Part shown: piece by piece, positions 23,613-34,145 of the stretch
How the letters are laid out: each line of letters opens with the position of its first letter
Numbering within the stretch: the stretch's first letter is position 1
DNA from: Coptis chinensis
Taxonomy: Eukaryota; Streptophyta; Magnoliopsida; Ranunculales; Ranunculaceae
NCBI GenBank assembly: GCA_015680905.1
Contig: CM027382.1
Coordinates: 11,381,501-11,445,500 of the forward strand
DNA length: 64,000 nt
Direction of reading: 5' to 3'
Position numbers and translations under genes: made by a program
Notes under the pieces: model-generated
Told to the model about the DNA's origin: nothing
The model's database searches: none
What the model saw: the letters and a program-made list of their open reading frames with translations, nothing else

Positions 23613-23815
23613 TTGGATGCCACAGTAGCGGGCAAGCAAGCACGCCTCACTAGTAGGCAAACGGACTGCCCCAATAGCGGGCAAGCACGCCCGCCTCATT
23701 AGTAGGCAAGCGATGCCACAGTAGCGGGCAAGCACACACGCTTCACTAGTAGGCAAGCGGGAATACCATAGTAGTGGGCAAACAAGCACGCCTCATTAGT
23801 GGGTGGCTTTTATAG
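23613..23815. repeat. Tandem array of about 48-bp units in the Tat LTR
   Basis: Four degenerate copies of a unit close to CAGTAGCGGGCAAGCACG followed by CCTCACTAGTAGGCAAGC. The units are contiguous with no spacers, so this is a minisatellite and not a CRISPR array. Confidence 0.85.
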
Positions 23816-23885
23816 TAGTATCCCATGATGGTCGTTCGTAGGAGTACGAGTACACTGGTACATACAGGCAGAAAAGGCGCAAGCT

Positions 23886-25705
23886 ATGGTGGAATTTCTG
23901 GCCGAATTCCCAGCAGAGGACCCCACTTGGGGAGAGGAAATGGTAATGGAACCTGAATGGGAGGGTATTTGCGATCCTTTGGATCCTTGGGATGTTCGCA
24001 ATGGGTGGATAGTTTTCGCAGACGGTTCAACTACTGATACAGGAAATGGAATTGGGGTCATGTTAGTGACTCCTGAGAACACTCGTCTAGAGCTATCTAT
24101 GAAACTAGGATTCGCGGCTTCAAATAATGAGTCTGAATATGAAGCGGTGATAGCTGGATTAGACTTGGCCAAAGAGCTGGGGGTGAATGAGTTGTCTGTT
24201 TTCTCATATTCCAATTTGGTAATTTGTCAGGTAAATGGAGGGTTTGCTGCCGCTGCCCGAGGATGGCGAGATACCTTGAGGTCCTACAGCTGAAAGGCAA
24301 GCAAGTTCGACAAGATAAAGTTTGCCCACTTAGGCCGCGGAGAGAATAGACACGCCGATGCCTTGGCTTATGTGGCGGCGGTACTTCCTGGTTCAGAGGG
24401 TCGATCTATTGAAGTGAGGGTTTTGAGCAAGCCAAGTACATCAGATGAGGGAGGGGTTTGGCTAACCACCGAGAGGGATCAGGGTTGGATGGAACCAATA
24501 AAGACTTTCTTGAGGGGAGTAGAGATAGAGAATAAGCAGGAGAGGCGAAGAATAGAACAACTGAGTCAAAGGTACACATTGCTGGAGGGAGACCTATATA
24601 GGAGAAATTTAAGTGGACCATTTCTAAAATGTATAGGTCCGCGGTAGGCTCAAGAAGTTCTGGCTGAGGTTCACGAAGGTGATTGCGGGAGTCATTTCGC
24701 CGGGCGGACAACTACCCACAGGTTGATATCACAGGGGTATTTTTGGCCCCATATGAAGAGAGATGCCACAGAGTACGCCAAGAAGTGTGAGAAATGCCAA
24801 AGGTTTTCACCATTCATACATTCACCAGCTGAGCCATTGCATAATGTGTTCAGCCTTTGGCCGTTCGCCATGTGGGGACTGGATATTGTAGGGCCTCTAC
24901 CCATGGCGAGGGGTAAAAGGAGATTTATGTTGGTCGCTACTGATTATTTTACCAAATGGGTGGAAGGTGTGGCTTTCCAACAAGTTAAGGAAGAAAACTT
25001 GAAGAAGTTCTTGTGAGAGAATATCATTTGTAGGTTCGGGCTGCCACACACGGTCATCGCAGATAATGGAACTCAATTTACTGGGGGAAAAGTGCGAGAG
25101 TTTCTTCAGGCATTTAGGGTGAAGCAGCCCCCTACAATCCTGAGGGAATGGACAAGCAGAGGCATCGAACAAAATCATAATGGATAATTTAAAGAGAAAA
25201 TTGGAGGAGTGGAAAGGCGCGTGGGCAGACGAGTTGAATCACGTGATATGGGCTTATCGTACCACACCGCTAACATCCACTAAGGAATCACCATTCGCAA
25301 TGGCATATAAAGTAGAGGCCGTCATACCAGTGGAGATGATAGTGTCTACGACTAGAACCCAGGTTGTGGAAAGGGGAGTGAATGAGAGGATACTAGCTAC
25401 TGATTTGAATCTCATTGAAGAAAGAAGAGAAATAGCCCGCATTCGATTGGAAGAGTACCATCAGACATTACAGAGATAATATGATAAACGTGTGAAACCG
25501 CGAACTTTCAAGGTGGGTGACTACGTGCTGAGACGAGTTACCCGGCCACCAAGAAGGAAAATGAAGGAAAGTTAGGTCCAAACTGGGAGGGACCCTATGT
25601 TATCAGGGAGAAGGGTAATTTTGGAACTTATGGATTGCAGACTGCGACAGGGGACAAGATAGAGAAGCCGTGGAACATTAGACTGTTGAAAAAGTTCCAT
25701 GAGTA
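23886..25705 (+). pseudogene. Tat-type RNase H and integrase (fossil)
   Basis: RNase H: FADGSTTDTGNGIGVML near 24020, NNESEYEAVIAGLDLAKEL near 24125. Integrase: HHCC finger region near 24670-24800 ending in KKCEKCQRF; catalytic core WGLDIVGPLP (24880), ATDYFTKWVEG and IADNGTQFTGG (25060); then WAYRTTPLTSTKESPFAMAY (25250-25310) and the C-terminal FKVGDYVLRRV (about 25510). The motif set is characteristic of plant Tat elements. The region is broken. Confidence 0.85.
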
Positions 25706-25855
25706 GAGTCTTTTGTTTAGTCTTTTAAATGTGGAGTATTTTAGATAGACCTATGTGAACAAAGAAATGATATTTTGTGTTAAATATTATTATGTCGATG
25801 AAATAAAGAATGCACTTCCTTCAATTGTGTCGAGAAGAAATATGAGAGAATCAAA

Positions 25856-26580
25856 CTTGGGGGCAAATTGAGTTTCCCCACCAGGCTACACAGCCACCCA
25901 AAGACAGCGGGGGGGGTGAGCCCTTCGCAGACCACGAGTCCGAATCAAACTTGGGGGCAAATTGAGTTGCCCCACCAGGCTACACATCTGCCCAAAGATA
26001 GCGGGGGAGGGGGGGGGAATGAGCCCTTCGCGGACCACTAGTTCGAATCAAACTTGGGGGCAAATTGAGTTGCCCCACCGGGCTTCACAACCAACCAAAG
26101 ACAGCAGGGGGGATGAGCCCTTCGCGGACCACGAGTTCGAATCAAACTTGGGGGAAAATTGGGTTGCCCCACCAGGCTACACAGTCGCCCAAAGACAGCC
26201 GGGGGGATGAGCCCTTCGCGAACTATGAGTCCGAATCAAACTTGGGGGCAAAGTGAGTTGCCCCACTAGGCTTCACGGCCGACGAAAGACAACGGGGGAG
26301 GGGGGATGAGCCATTCGTAGACTGAACGTCCAAATCAACTTGGGGGCAAAGTGAACTGCCCCCACCGGGCTTCATAGCTGACCAAAGACAAAAAGGGGGG
26401 GAATGAGCCCTTCGCGGACTTATCGTCCAAATCAACTTAAGGGCAAGGTGATCTGCCCCCACCAGGCTTCACGGCCGACCAAAGACAGCGGGGGGGATGA
26501 GCCCTTCGCGGACTGATTGTCCAAATCAACTTGGGGGCAAAGGGAGCTACCCCCACTAAGCTCCAAAGCTAAAAAATAAG
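25856..26580. repeat. Tandem array, eight units of 94-103 bp
   Basis: Unit starts (CTTGGGGGCAAA or a variant) fall at about 25856, 25950, 26053, 26147, 26241, 26339, 26435 and 26529. Each unit holds a short GGGGGCAA...TTGCCCC inverted repeat, a run of G (up to nine) and GAGCCCTTCGCGGACCA. It lies between integrase and the antisense ORFs of the Tat remnant. Confidence 0.9.
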
Positions 26581-26816
26581 CCTCAGAAGTACATTCAATT
26601 AGAATTAGACCTACTAATGAAGTTGGGATCTCACATCATGAGAATGGGGGAGCTAGAGAAAAAAAAAGTAGAAGGCAAAACGAGTTTGATTGATGACCTG
26701 CTGGGCGTACCCAGACATCCAGGCAAAAAGATATATATACAAATACGAAAAGTGCAATCAGTCAGAGTATGTGAACTTCACAAGAACAAAAGTACAAAGG
26801 CACAAATTTCGCTGTG

Positions 26817-29026
26817 TCACTGTTGTCCTACGGCCACGTCCTTCTTAGAGGAAACCTCATCCACATCCACAGCGGAGGTAGGATCATTATCCACCGAAAT
26901 AGGGGAGGTGACCTCACTGGGAGTGGTTAGGGGTAGCAATGGCGTAGCAGCCTCAATCATGGAGGTGACCGGAGGTGGAGCTGAGATTTGAGTGTCAGGT
27001 ACTAGAGGCGGAACGGGAAGAAGGTGGTAGGCCGCAGTAAGCTCTTCAAGCTGTTGTTTAAGTTCGCGGGCAATCTTCTTCTCAGCTAGGCTTCGGAAGC
27101 GATCTGTGGTATCCTTTACAGCCTTGTCCACAACAGCCTGAGTGGCGAGCTTATCCGTCTCCTTTTGGCTCTCCATTTTGGAAGCGACCCCCGCTACATA
27201 ATCGCGGTGCTTGTTTTCAGCTAGCTGGAGAGCTTTTTGGGCCTTCACAGCTACGATTCGAAAATCGTCTCGGTCCTTATCCAGCTTGATCATGCTTGAC
27301 TTTCCAGCCGTCAGGACCCTGAATCTCCTATTTCACGGCCTCCAGAGATTTCAGCGTGTTGGTTAGACCGCGCACCACATAGCCGATGTCCAAACTCAGC
27401 TAAAAGAATAACTTGTTAACAAGGTATATAAAGGAAAAGATAGGAGAAGAGGGAAAGAGAACAAACCTTTTCCCAGCCATGGTAGATAGATGCTCTATGA
27501 GAGGCAAATGAGTCAGAGTCACCGTATGCTTGATCCTTGGGAAGATGAGAGTTGAAGGAGAGGGATGCTGCGATGGCAATGTTATCCAAGGCCGAGTCGT
27601 GAGTAGTTATATCGTGATCTCTAGCCTTGAATTGAGGGTGCAAGATTTCAACTGCACTAGAGGACAGGGGCCCCGATGGGTGGGGATCTTTCCCAGGATG
27701 GCGTGTCAGAGTCAAGGGCCGTGCCGGTGCAACATGGGGTTCAGTGGGGGCCGGAGGCGCAATCCTGGCCTTTTTTGCTGGGGGCTCCTAGCCGCAACTT
27801 CGGTGGGCTCATCACTATCTGAGTCGCTTTCCCATAATTTGAGCTTGTTGGTGGCCATGGCAGCAGCAGGAACAGTAGAGGAGGGGTGAGCAAAATTGTC
27901 TTCCCAGTCCGCTAAAGCAGAATACGAAGAAGGGGTGGCGGTATCTGGAGTAGCGGTATGGGATTGAGCGGTGGCTCGTTAGGCAATGGCTTGGGAGTGG
28001 TAGATCTTGGTGGTGTACTTGAAAGACTTGTGGGCCTTTCTTTTAGGGAGGGGGGAGGATTTGGGATGTCTTTCTTTGGAAGGTGGCGGGCGATAGAGGG
28101 GGCCTTGGTATTTACCAATGTTTTTCAACGAAGGATCAAGTAGAAGAGGGTTGCCCTTTTCTGGATTAATGCCGGGAACTTCACACTGGGCACTTCCCAA
28201 ATCGCGAAGCCTTTGAAAAATTTCGGATGAGATGCCAGCGTAAATTTGAGATCGCAAGTCAGGTCTCCAACTTGAGTCACAAAAGAAAGACAAGTTAAAA
28301 ACAGAGTTAGAAAGTAGCACTACGAATCAAAAAGATTTTACGTACCACTTTTAAGGAAACTGAGATGCCTCAGAAAAACTTCAGATGGAAGGTCCGCGGA
28401 GATAAAACTACCAGACACATGCCAGACCTTGTCAGAAGTTGTGATGTGGAGGACAAAAGACTTCTTCTGCGGACGCGTACAGAAGGACTGATACCCTATA
28501 CTACCAAATTTGGTGCTCTTCTTTATATAATAATAAGCTATTATATCGCAGAGTTGGATTTTAGGAGAATGGGTTTCATTGTAATGATTTCGCGGCATAT
28601 AGGACATGCCAAAAATTACCTATGCCTTGGCATGGTGGAATATTGAAGTGATTACATATCTCGACATCAAGAAGGGTTAAGGGAAAACGCAAGCCAACCA
28701 CTATTTGACCTACAGTAGCGATAAGACAACTTGGCCGCGGTTTTACCAAATGAGGGAAATGGGTGACGCCAGACACGTGCTCAAGGACCACGTCATCCAA
28801 GATACCATAAGCAGCTTTAACTGCATCTAAGTTAGGTCTACAGTGGTATGACGGTGGGGGAGGAAGAGTGGCCTTCCTTCCTGAAGTAGACTGTTCAGCG
28901 GCAGGACTGACAGAGCCCGAAGCTGGGGATTCAGATCTATCCGCAGTATGACTGCTAGATCTAGGAGTAGAGGACTCCGACCCATCGGATCTAGTGGCTG
29001 AGGTACTCACCGATTCAGACTCTGAC
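26817..29026 (-). pseudogene. Antisense ORF region of the Tat element (putative gypsy-type transposon domain plus coiled coil)
   Basis: Opposite to the pol strand, several long open blocks read the same way. The first (from about 29026, MSESESVSTSATRSDG) has an S/T/E-rich start and then a domain (RPNLDAVKAAYGILDDVVLE, VGLRFPLTLLDVEICNHFNI) resembling the plant 'putative gypsy type transposon' domain. Blocks near 28520-28340 (FCTRPQKKSFVLHITTSDKV) and 28320-27979 continue it. The last (27293-26817) is a charged coiled coil (VVDKAVKDTTDRFRSLAEKK) with a P/T-rich tail. Gaps between blocks could be introns or decay. Antisense ORFs like this are known in Tat elements. Their function is unknown. 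Confidence 0.6.
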
Positions 29027-29513
29027 ATGTCAGAATAAAATAAAGGGGAGAACACAACTTAAGTAACAATGGTGAAAATAAGCTATGAAGGGAAAAGGAA
29101 GGGGAACAGTAACGCAAATGATTATAACCAGACAACAAATGATGGGAATAGAAAGGATGGAGACAAACCTGAGATGCAAGGCAGCAAAGGGCAACAAGGC
29201 AAGGTAAAAAGAAAACTTGAACGGAGCTGGAAGATTCCACGAAAATGAAGAACAATAAGGAGAAGTGGAAGAGGCTAGAAGATGAAGTGAAAAATGAAAT
29301 GTTGGAGTGGGGGGGTTTTAGGGAAGAGAGGTTTGAGCGGGATTCTAAGCGACCGGGGCAAAAAAGTAATCACCGAAAAAAAAGGACCAAGGGAAATGTG
29401 ACGCGTGGGGCCTCGAAAATCGAAAAGACAAGGTCAATACACGTGCACTTCGGACACGTGGAAATAATGATAGAGCACATGCCAAAGATGGAAAAGAAAT
29501 GGGGAGGAAAAGG

Positions 29514-29780
29514 TGGTTCTCAATCCCGTCCTCTGTCCATTTACCATAAAATGGGTCGCTGAAAATAGGACATATTCATGACATGGGAGGTTAGAGGTGG
29601 CAAGTGGGCCGGATGCGATATAGGAAAGAGAAGACATGTTGTAGTGGATCAGATCCGCAGAACCCTAACTGCAGGGAAACCGCCGCGACACGTGGAGAGA
29701 GAAAAGACGCTAGATGAAAGAGAGATCAACGAACTACAGGAGGAGGTTAGAGAAAAGAATGAGATATAAAGAAAGACGTG

Positions 29781-29812
<32 letters not shown>

Positions 29813-29926
29813 AGAGAGAGAGAAGAGTAAGGACTTGATACTAGTAATCTTATAGGTTGTAATAACAATTTATACAGAAGGTGAAACCTTCAACCAAGAT
29901 AATGGCTGAGTTGTGAACTTCAGACA
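29514..29926 (+). repeat. Possible 3' LTR of the Tat remnant
   Basis: A purine tract (GAAATGGGGAGGAAAAGG) ends at about 29513 and is followed by TGGTTCTC. A TATA-like TATAAAG is at about 29765, a 30-bp A run is at 29781-29810, and a TG...CA end is possible at 29926 (CTTCAGACA). No second copy is in the window, so borders are guesses. Confidence 0.35.
29781..29810. repeat. Poly(A) run of 30 bp
   Basis: An uninterrupted run of A followed by CCAGAGAGAGAGAAG. Confidence 0.95.
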
Positions 29927-31028
29927 AGATGTTTGATTCCGTCTCGTGTGTTTTTTAAAAAAATGGGTTTTTTTTTTCGGACGAAAACAAAAAAAAAATG
30001 TTTCATTCCGTCTCGCATAATTTTTCAACTTTTTTTCGTTTTTTTTTTTAATTTCAAACGGGATGTTTCATTCCGTCCTGAGCATTTTTTTCGATTTTTA
30101 TGTCCAGACAGAATCTAACATCCCGTTCGAGATTAATATTCACCTTTGCATTGGGCAGCTTCACCTTGCTTTTCACCAAAACGGTGGAAAAGAGGGGAAA
30201 TACTGCCTACGTGGAGGTGAAAAGAGGGGGAAATAATGACTTGCATTGGGAATGCTCTTATGCAGGCTAGTATTTTCATTTTCTCACATCTCAATGACTG
30301 AAAACAGGAAATATAATGATTGTTGTTAGGATCTCCTTTCATTGTTGCTAGTGCTGTCCCAAACGACGACTCCAGGGTCTAATACGTACGTGTCTCGAAC
30401 TTGTACCATATCCCACATAAATACGTCTAAAGTCTAGACTCTAAACTTATATCACTTGTTATGTGTTACGATGAGATTTCTCTCAGTCCAGGAGAACTTC
30501 ACCTCTTATCGTTAACAAGTATGTAAACTGTGTTATACATCGGGTTTTTTTAGTCTTGAAACCTGTCCTTCGAGATCTCAATAGTTAGCGTGGTTTCTTT
30601 GGATTCTAATTGTAAATGGTAATTGTAATTATATAGGAGAGACTCATCTATTTATTTTTTTTAAACAACATGGGAGATAATTATGTTATTTAAGTGATAT
30701 TAGGGAGGTTCTTTTAAATTATCAATAATAAAATAGGGCTTGTTTTAATTTCAATATGGGAAATTGAGGTAATTATTTAACTTAAGTGACATTAGAGAGG
30801 TATTTCTAAATTATTAATAAAAAAAGGACCTTGTTCAAATTATATTAATAAAAGTGGAGCTTATTATAAATTTAGAGAGAGAGGTGTTTCTAAATTAAGT
30901 AAATAAGGAGATCTTAAATGCCTACTCGATATTGGGAAGGGTATTCCCGAAGACCCGACTATCATATAGTGTGGATTATATAAAATTTCTTTTCTTTTTA
31001 AAAGAATGAAAAATAGACACATCTAAAC
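29927..31028. other. Intergenic DNA with a degenerate 65-70 bp repeat; no gene seen
   Basis: TGTTTCATTCCGTCTCG or a close variant occurs three times (about 29929, 29999, 30062), separated by T-rich sequence. Later, 30650-30930 has AT-rich, loosely repeated AATTATTAATAA/GGAGGT stretches. The pair TTGCATTGGGCAGC (30147) and TTGCATTGGGAATGC (30240) may be ends of a decayed MITE. Confidence 0.5.
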
Positions 31029-31925
31029 GAGTCCGAATTTGTTCATCAACACATTTGCTGGTGAAATCTACCAGCGCTACTTAGAGCCCACGGGTATTAC
31101 CAAGCCTCTCCTATTTTCTTTTTTCTTTTTTCTTTTTTCTTTTTTCCTTTTTAAAGGTATGAATTAAAAAAAGTAAGTATATCCAAAAAAAAACCAAAAA
31201 GGAAATAACAATTTTCTCCAAGATTTTCTCCCCAAACATTACGTACTCTCTCTCCACTTCTCTCAAACTTCCTTCTCTCCCTCCATCCCTCTTCTTCTCC
31301 ACTCTTATGTGTACATTGAATCAATTTATAAATAGATTCTAAAAAATTCAGATAAAAAGAGGTTAATACCCAACAAGCCAATTGTAGCAGTTGGTGCAAG
31401 TGCAACAATTATTTTAGGAGCTTAATCTCTTTCTAAAGCTCTTTCTATATCAACTTTCATGAAGCTGTTCACTTACATATACCTGCTTCACGTAAACTTA
31501 CTTTGGTTCAAACACAAAAAGCAATTATAGCATTTTAAAAACCCAACCCCATTCTTTTTTTTCCCCATTGACCAACACATATATGCAGTAGAGCTTGCTT
31601 TCAAGAAAGTAAACCTGCAAAAATAAGCTTGTCGAATTTTTTTGGCATCCCATGATTTTTCTCCGGTTTCGCTTTTATAGGTTCCATTTTTAATTACTAA
31701 AAGAGGAAAAATATAGAAAGGTATAGGAGTGGAGAAAATGAAGAATGAAGGAAGGGCAGGAGAGAGAATGAAAGTGGAGAGAGAGACAGTACGCCAATGA
31801 TTTGAGGAGAAAATCGTGAGAAAAATTGTTATTTCCTTTTTTGTTTTTTTTTTTTGATATATTTATTTTTTTTTAATTTATTTCTCTTTTCACCAGCAAA
31901 TGTGCTGGTGAACAAATTCGGACTC
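31029..31925. mobile_element. Foldback-type non-autonomous DNA transposon (897 bp, long inverted repeats)
   Basis: The left end GAGTCCGAATTTGTTCA is repeated inverted at the right end (TGAACAAATTCGGACTC). The inverted similarity extends more than 200 bp inward on each side, including GGAAATAACAATTTT and a CT-rich/GA-rich pair, with a 60-bp insert in the left arm. Next to each end is a hairpin (CACCAGCA...TGCTGGTG). Flanks share TCTAAA, but a full target duplication is not exact. It is probably a Mutator-like or foldback MITE. No coding capacity is seen. Confidence 0.7.
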
Positions 31926-33285
31926 CCTCTAAAGTCTCCGCCAGTAGTTAAATTTCATGATTTTACCAAACTATGTATACGGTAATACGGAGAAACACGG
32001 CATTTTTTTTTCTCCCAGACAGTGTAGGAATGTCAAAATTGAATTGTAGACCAGAAACCATGAACATATAACTTGTAGCTGAAAACACCAATACTTGATT
32101 TCAATATAGAGTCTGCGCACCACATTGGTGACTGCCAGCTTAACACACAAAGTGTTCACACAAAGGGTAAAACTTTAGGCATAATCCTGATATGAGTTTA
32201 TGCCCCCAGAGGACTACAATGCTCAGGAAAACATCACCATCATTTGAAAGATGGAAATTGGTCGCACTGTTTCCTGATGCAAATCCATTGAGTATTGTGT
32301 CTCTAGAAAATATGAAACTTCTAAGGGTGTTTCCCAAAGCCACCAAATTCTGGATTGAATATTTCAATTTTCATCAGAGTCCAAACTCCATAGTAATTGG
32401 GCGGGGGTGATGAAGCAATCCAAACCGTTAAATGCATTAGTCAACTCCTCATAATCAGATTCAAACCTTAACCTAACCTTCAAGTCAATATATGACATCA
32501 GAGTCTTCCAGCTGCTATTGACATGCCCATCCAGAATTCATACCATTTGAGTAATCTACAGGAACTCTATCTCTCTAATACAACTTAGTGAACTCACCTT
32601 AGTTATTCTCTGTATTTTATTTTATTTTTCATTTGAGAACTAATATCATCTTTGTGTACTCTACTGATTTATTGTACACTCTACACTAGAAAAATGCATG
32701 CATACTCACTATGTGATTGATATCTTATGTTTTCCATACTTTCTCATAATTTTAGTTGTTTTGTTCACTGATACCACAGTATTCACAAATCTCAAGTCAT
32801 AACCAAATACTTAAGCTATTTCATTCAATCCATGTTTATATTCTAATTGCAATACAATTAATCAGTGGACGTTTAGCTGATTTACTTGATTAGAACCACA
32901 ATTTTAACACAAGTTATTATGGCCCTAAGGTAAAGTGCAATCCAACATTACTCTGAGGTTAAGACTTCAGGCCTTACCTCCTAATTAATCATGTAACAGT
33001 AACTTTTATAATCGCTTAAAAGATTTGCTCCAAAGTCTTCATCTGATCATTTTCCAGCTTTCTACTCTTTTCCATATACGCTTCTCTTCATATCAATGTT
33101 ACCTTTTATTTCATTTTGTTCGTCAAATTCTCATGCATTAATAACCTAAATAAAGAGAAAAAGTCCAACATTGTGTATACATGAAAGAAGAAACAAAATG
33201 ATTTGTATTCGGTAAAAGTAATTCACAATTTTATACTAAGGAAAAAAAAAATAACTTCCGCTTGCCTTTCTTTTGCTTCATTAAC
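31926..33285. other. Intergenic DNA downstream of the DUF4228 gene; no gene recognised
   Basis: AT-rich sequence. Two overlapping frames near 32140-32410 (75 and 72 codons, opposite strands) lack recognisable motifs. The last 100-200 bp before 33286 should hold the 3' untranslated region of the minus-strand gene. No clear AATAAA is seen. Confidence 0.5.
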
Positions 33286-33849
33286 TTAATAAGCAACAGT
33301 GCCTTCATGAATAGTACTCAACCTCAATCGAAAAGAACGAATCGCCATTTTAGCTCGTTTCGAAGCACTTCTCTGCAATTTCCTAACAGACCCAGACCTT
33401 GATATTCCGGAAACACCCAGTTTCTGATCAAATCTTTTAACCCCATCAAATCTTTCTTCATTTACTCTCTGATTCACTTCCATAACAACAGGAGAAATCC
33501 TCGTTTTCGTACGTCGTCTACTACCTTTTTTAGAGCTTTTAGCAATTGCAGAACTCGCTTTCACGGCTAACGCTGCCATATCTTGTGCCGTTAATCGATA
33601 CTGTAACCGAGTTGTGGATAGAATGAAATAAATTTGACCCATTTGTAGTTCTTCACTCGGATTTAACGCTTGAATAAACTCGTTGTAGTAAAGACGATCT
33701 GAGTTACAGAGAAAACACGATTGAGTTGTCTCAGATTTAAGCACTTGTGAGACTGTCACGCTAACGGAGTATTCTAGAAGGCTTCCGTTAAGTGTGATCA
33801 CTTTCGCCGTTAGTAACGGTACTGAAGATGTTGAGAAGCAAGAACCCAT
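33286..33849 (-). CDS. DUF4228 (PADRE) domain protein, intact single exon
   Basis: 187 codons without interruption. The protein starts MGSCFSTSS, so Gly2 (myristoylation) and Cys4 (palmitoylation) could anchor it at a membrane, as suggested for this family. The DUF4228/PADRE domain spans roughly residues 1-115: VITLNGSLLEYSVSVTVSQV, then FLCNSDRLYYNEF and ELQMGQIYFILSTTRLQYRL, which are the family's hallmark blocks, then LTAQDMAALAVKASSA. The C-terminal part is basic and likely disordered (KKGSRRRTKTRISP, SVRKLQRSASKRAKMA). Plant members respond to pathogen and abiotic stress; biochemical role unknown. Length is normal for the family. A TATA box lies about 65 bp before the start, and no other upstream ATG fits. 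Confidence 0.93.
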   Translation of the reverse strand: MGSCFSTSSVPLLTAKVITLNGSLLEYSVSVTVSQVLKSETTQSCFLCNSDRLYYNEFIQALNPSEELQMGQIYFILSTTRLQYRLTAQDMAALAVKASSAIAKSSKKGSRRRTKTRISPVVMEVNQRVNEERFDGVKRFDQKLGVSGISRSGSVRKLQRSASKRAKMAIRSFRLRLSTIHEGTVAY

Positions 33850-33912
33850 ATAAAGAAGAAACTTTGGAGAGGGAGATGTGTGAGAATGAGGAATAGGAAA
33901 TAGAGGGTTTGG

Positions 33913-33923
33913 GTTTTATATAG
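33913..33923 (-). promoter_or_regulatory. TATA box of the DUF4228 gene
   Basis: CTATATAAAAC on the minus strand, about 65 bp before the start codon. The leader between is CT-rich (TCTCCCTCTCC), as usual in plant promoters. Confidence 0.75.
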
Positions 33924-34029
33924 GGTGAATGGGATTATTCGGTGGGACCGTGCTAGATAGTGATCCAACGGTCTGAAACGTCAGCGAAAGATGAACTAAA
34001 TTTGTGCACGAGTTTTGTTATCATCAATG

Positions 34030-34036
34030 ACGTGGC
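34030..34036. promoter_or_regulatory. ABRE-like element upstream of the DUF4228 gene
   Basis: ACGTGGC, an abscisic-acid response core, lies about 110 bp upstream of the TATA box, with a second ACGT at 34043. Known DUF4228 genes are often stress induced. That this one is regulated by abscisic acid is inference. Confidence 0.4.
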
Positions 34037-34145
34037 ACGCGTACGTGATGTCTTTCGTGGAAGGTAGTGAAGTCTGGCTTGGAGCTAAAGAAACGAAATC
34101 GCGCAGCTGGCCTATTTACAATTTACTGGCCCGTGTAGATTCCAC

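Larger units (their letters stand above)
21289..23822 (-). mobile_element. Tat-lineage Ty3/gypsy remnant: LTR, primer site and gag on the minus strand
   Basis: On the minus strand an LTR (23822-23313) is followed by a primer-site-like sequence (ATTGGTGTCGTCCGTGG, about 23311-23295) and a gag region (23170-21289). The element ends abruptly near 21290, so protease and pol are absent. It joins the Athila/Tat LTR on one side and, head to head, an RNase H-integrase fragment on the other. It is broken in a few places. Confidence 0.75.
23313..23822 (-). repeat. 5' LTR of the minus-strand Tat remnant
   Basis: Read on the minus strand it runs from about TGGGATACTACTATAAAAG (23822, approximate) to CTCACCCAAACA (23313), then the primer site. 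Near its end it carries GGATACGTAGGCAGCC, close to the TACGTAGGCAAC stretch in the LTRs of the Tat element at 41690-56260. It has its own TATA box (23482-23473) and a short tandem array. Confidence 0.65.
23823..29926 (+). mobile_element. Tat/Retand-type Ty3/gypsy remnant: RNase H, integrase, tandem array, antisense ORFs
   Basis: The plus-strand second half of a Tat-lineage element. RNase H and integrase (about 23886-25705) are followed by a tandem array of 94-103 bp units (25856-26580), antisense ORFs (29026-26817) and a possible 3' LTR (about 29514-29926). The 5' half, including RT, is missing. This order is known for the Tat lineage (Retand, RIRE2 and relatives), which carry extra antisense ORFs and tandem repeats between integrase and the 3' LTR. 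Integrase/RNase H is broken in several places. Confidence 0.75.

Noticed and set aside
23613-23815. Possible CRISPR-like or palindromic array
   Set aside because: Contiguous minisatellite in an LTR.
25856-26580. Possible CRISPR-like array
   Set aside because: Units are contiguous and degenerate with no unique spacers, and the context is a plant retroelement.
29781-29810. Poly(A) run as the tail of a retrogene or LINE
   Set aside because: No LINE or spliced-gene sequence precedes it and no flanking direct repeat is visible. It may lie inside an LTR.
32140-32410. Opposing 75- and 72-codon frames as a small host gene
   Set aside because: No motif, no promoter signal and ordinary chance length for this base composition.
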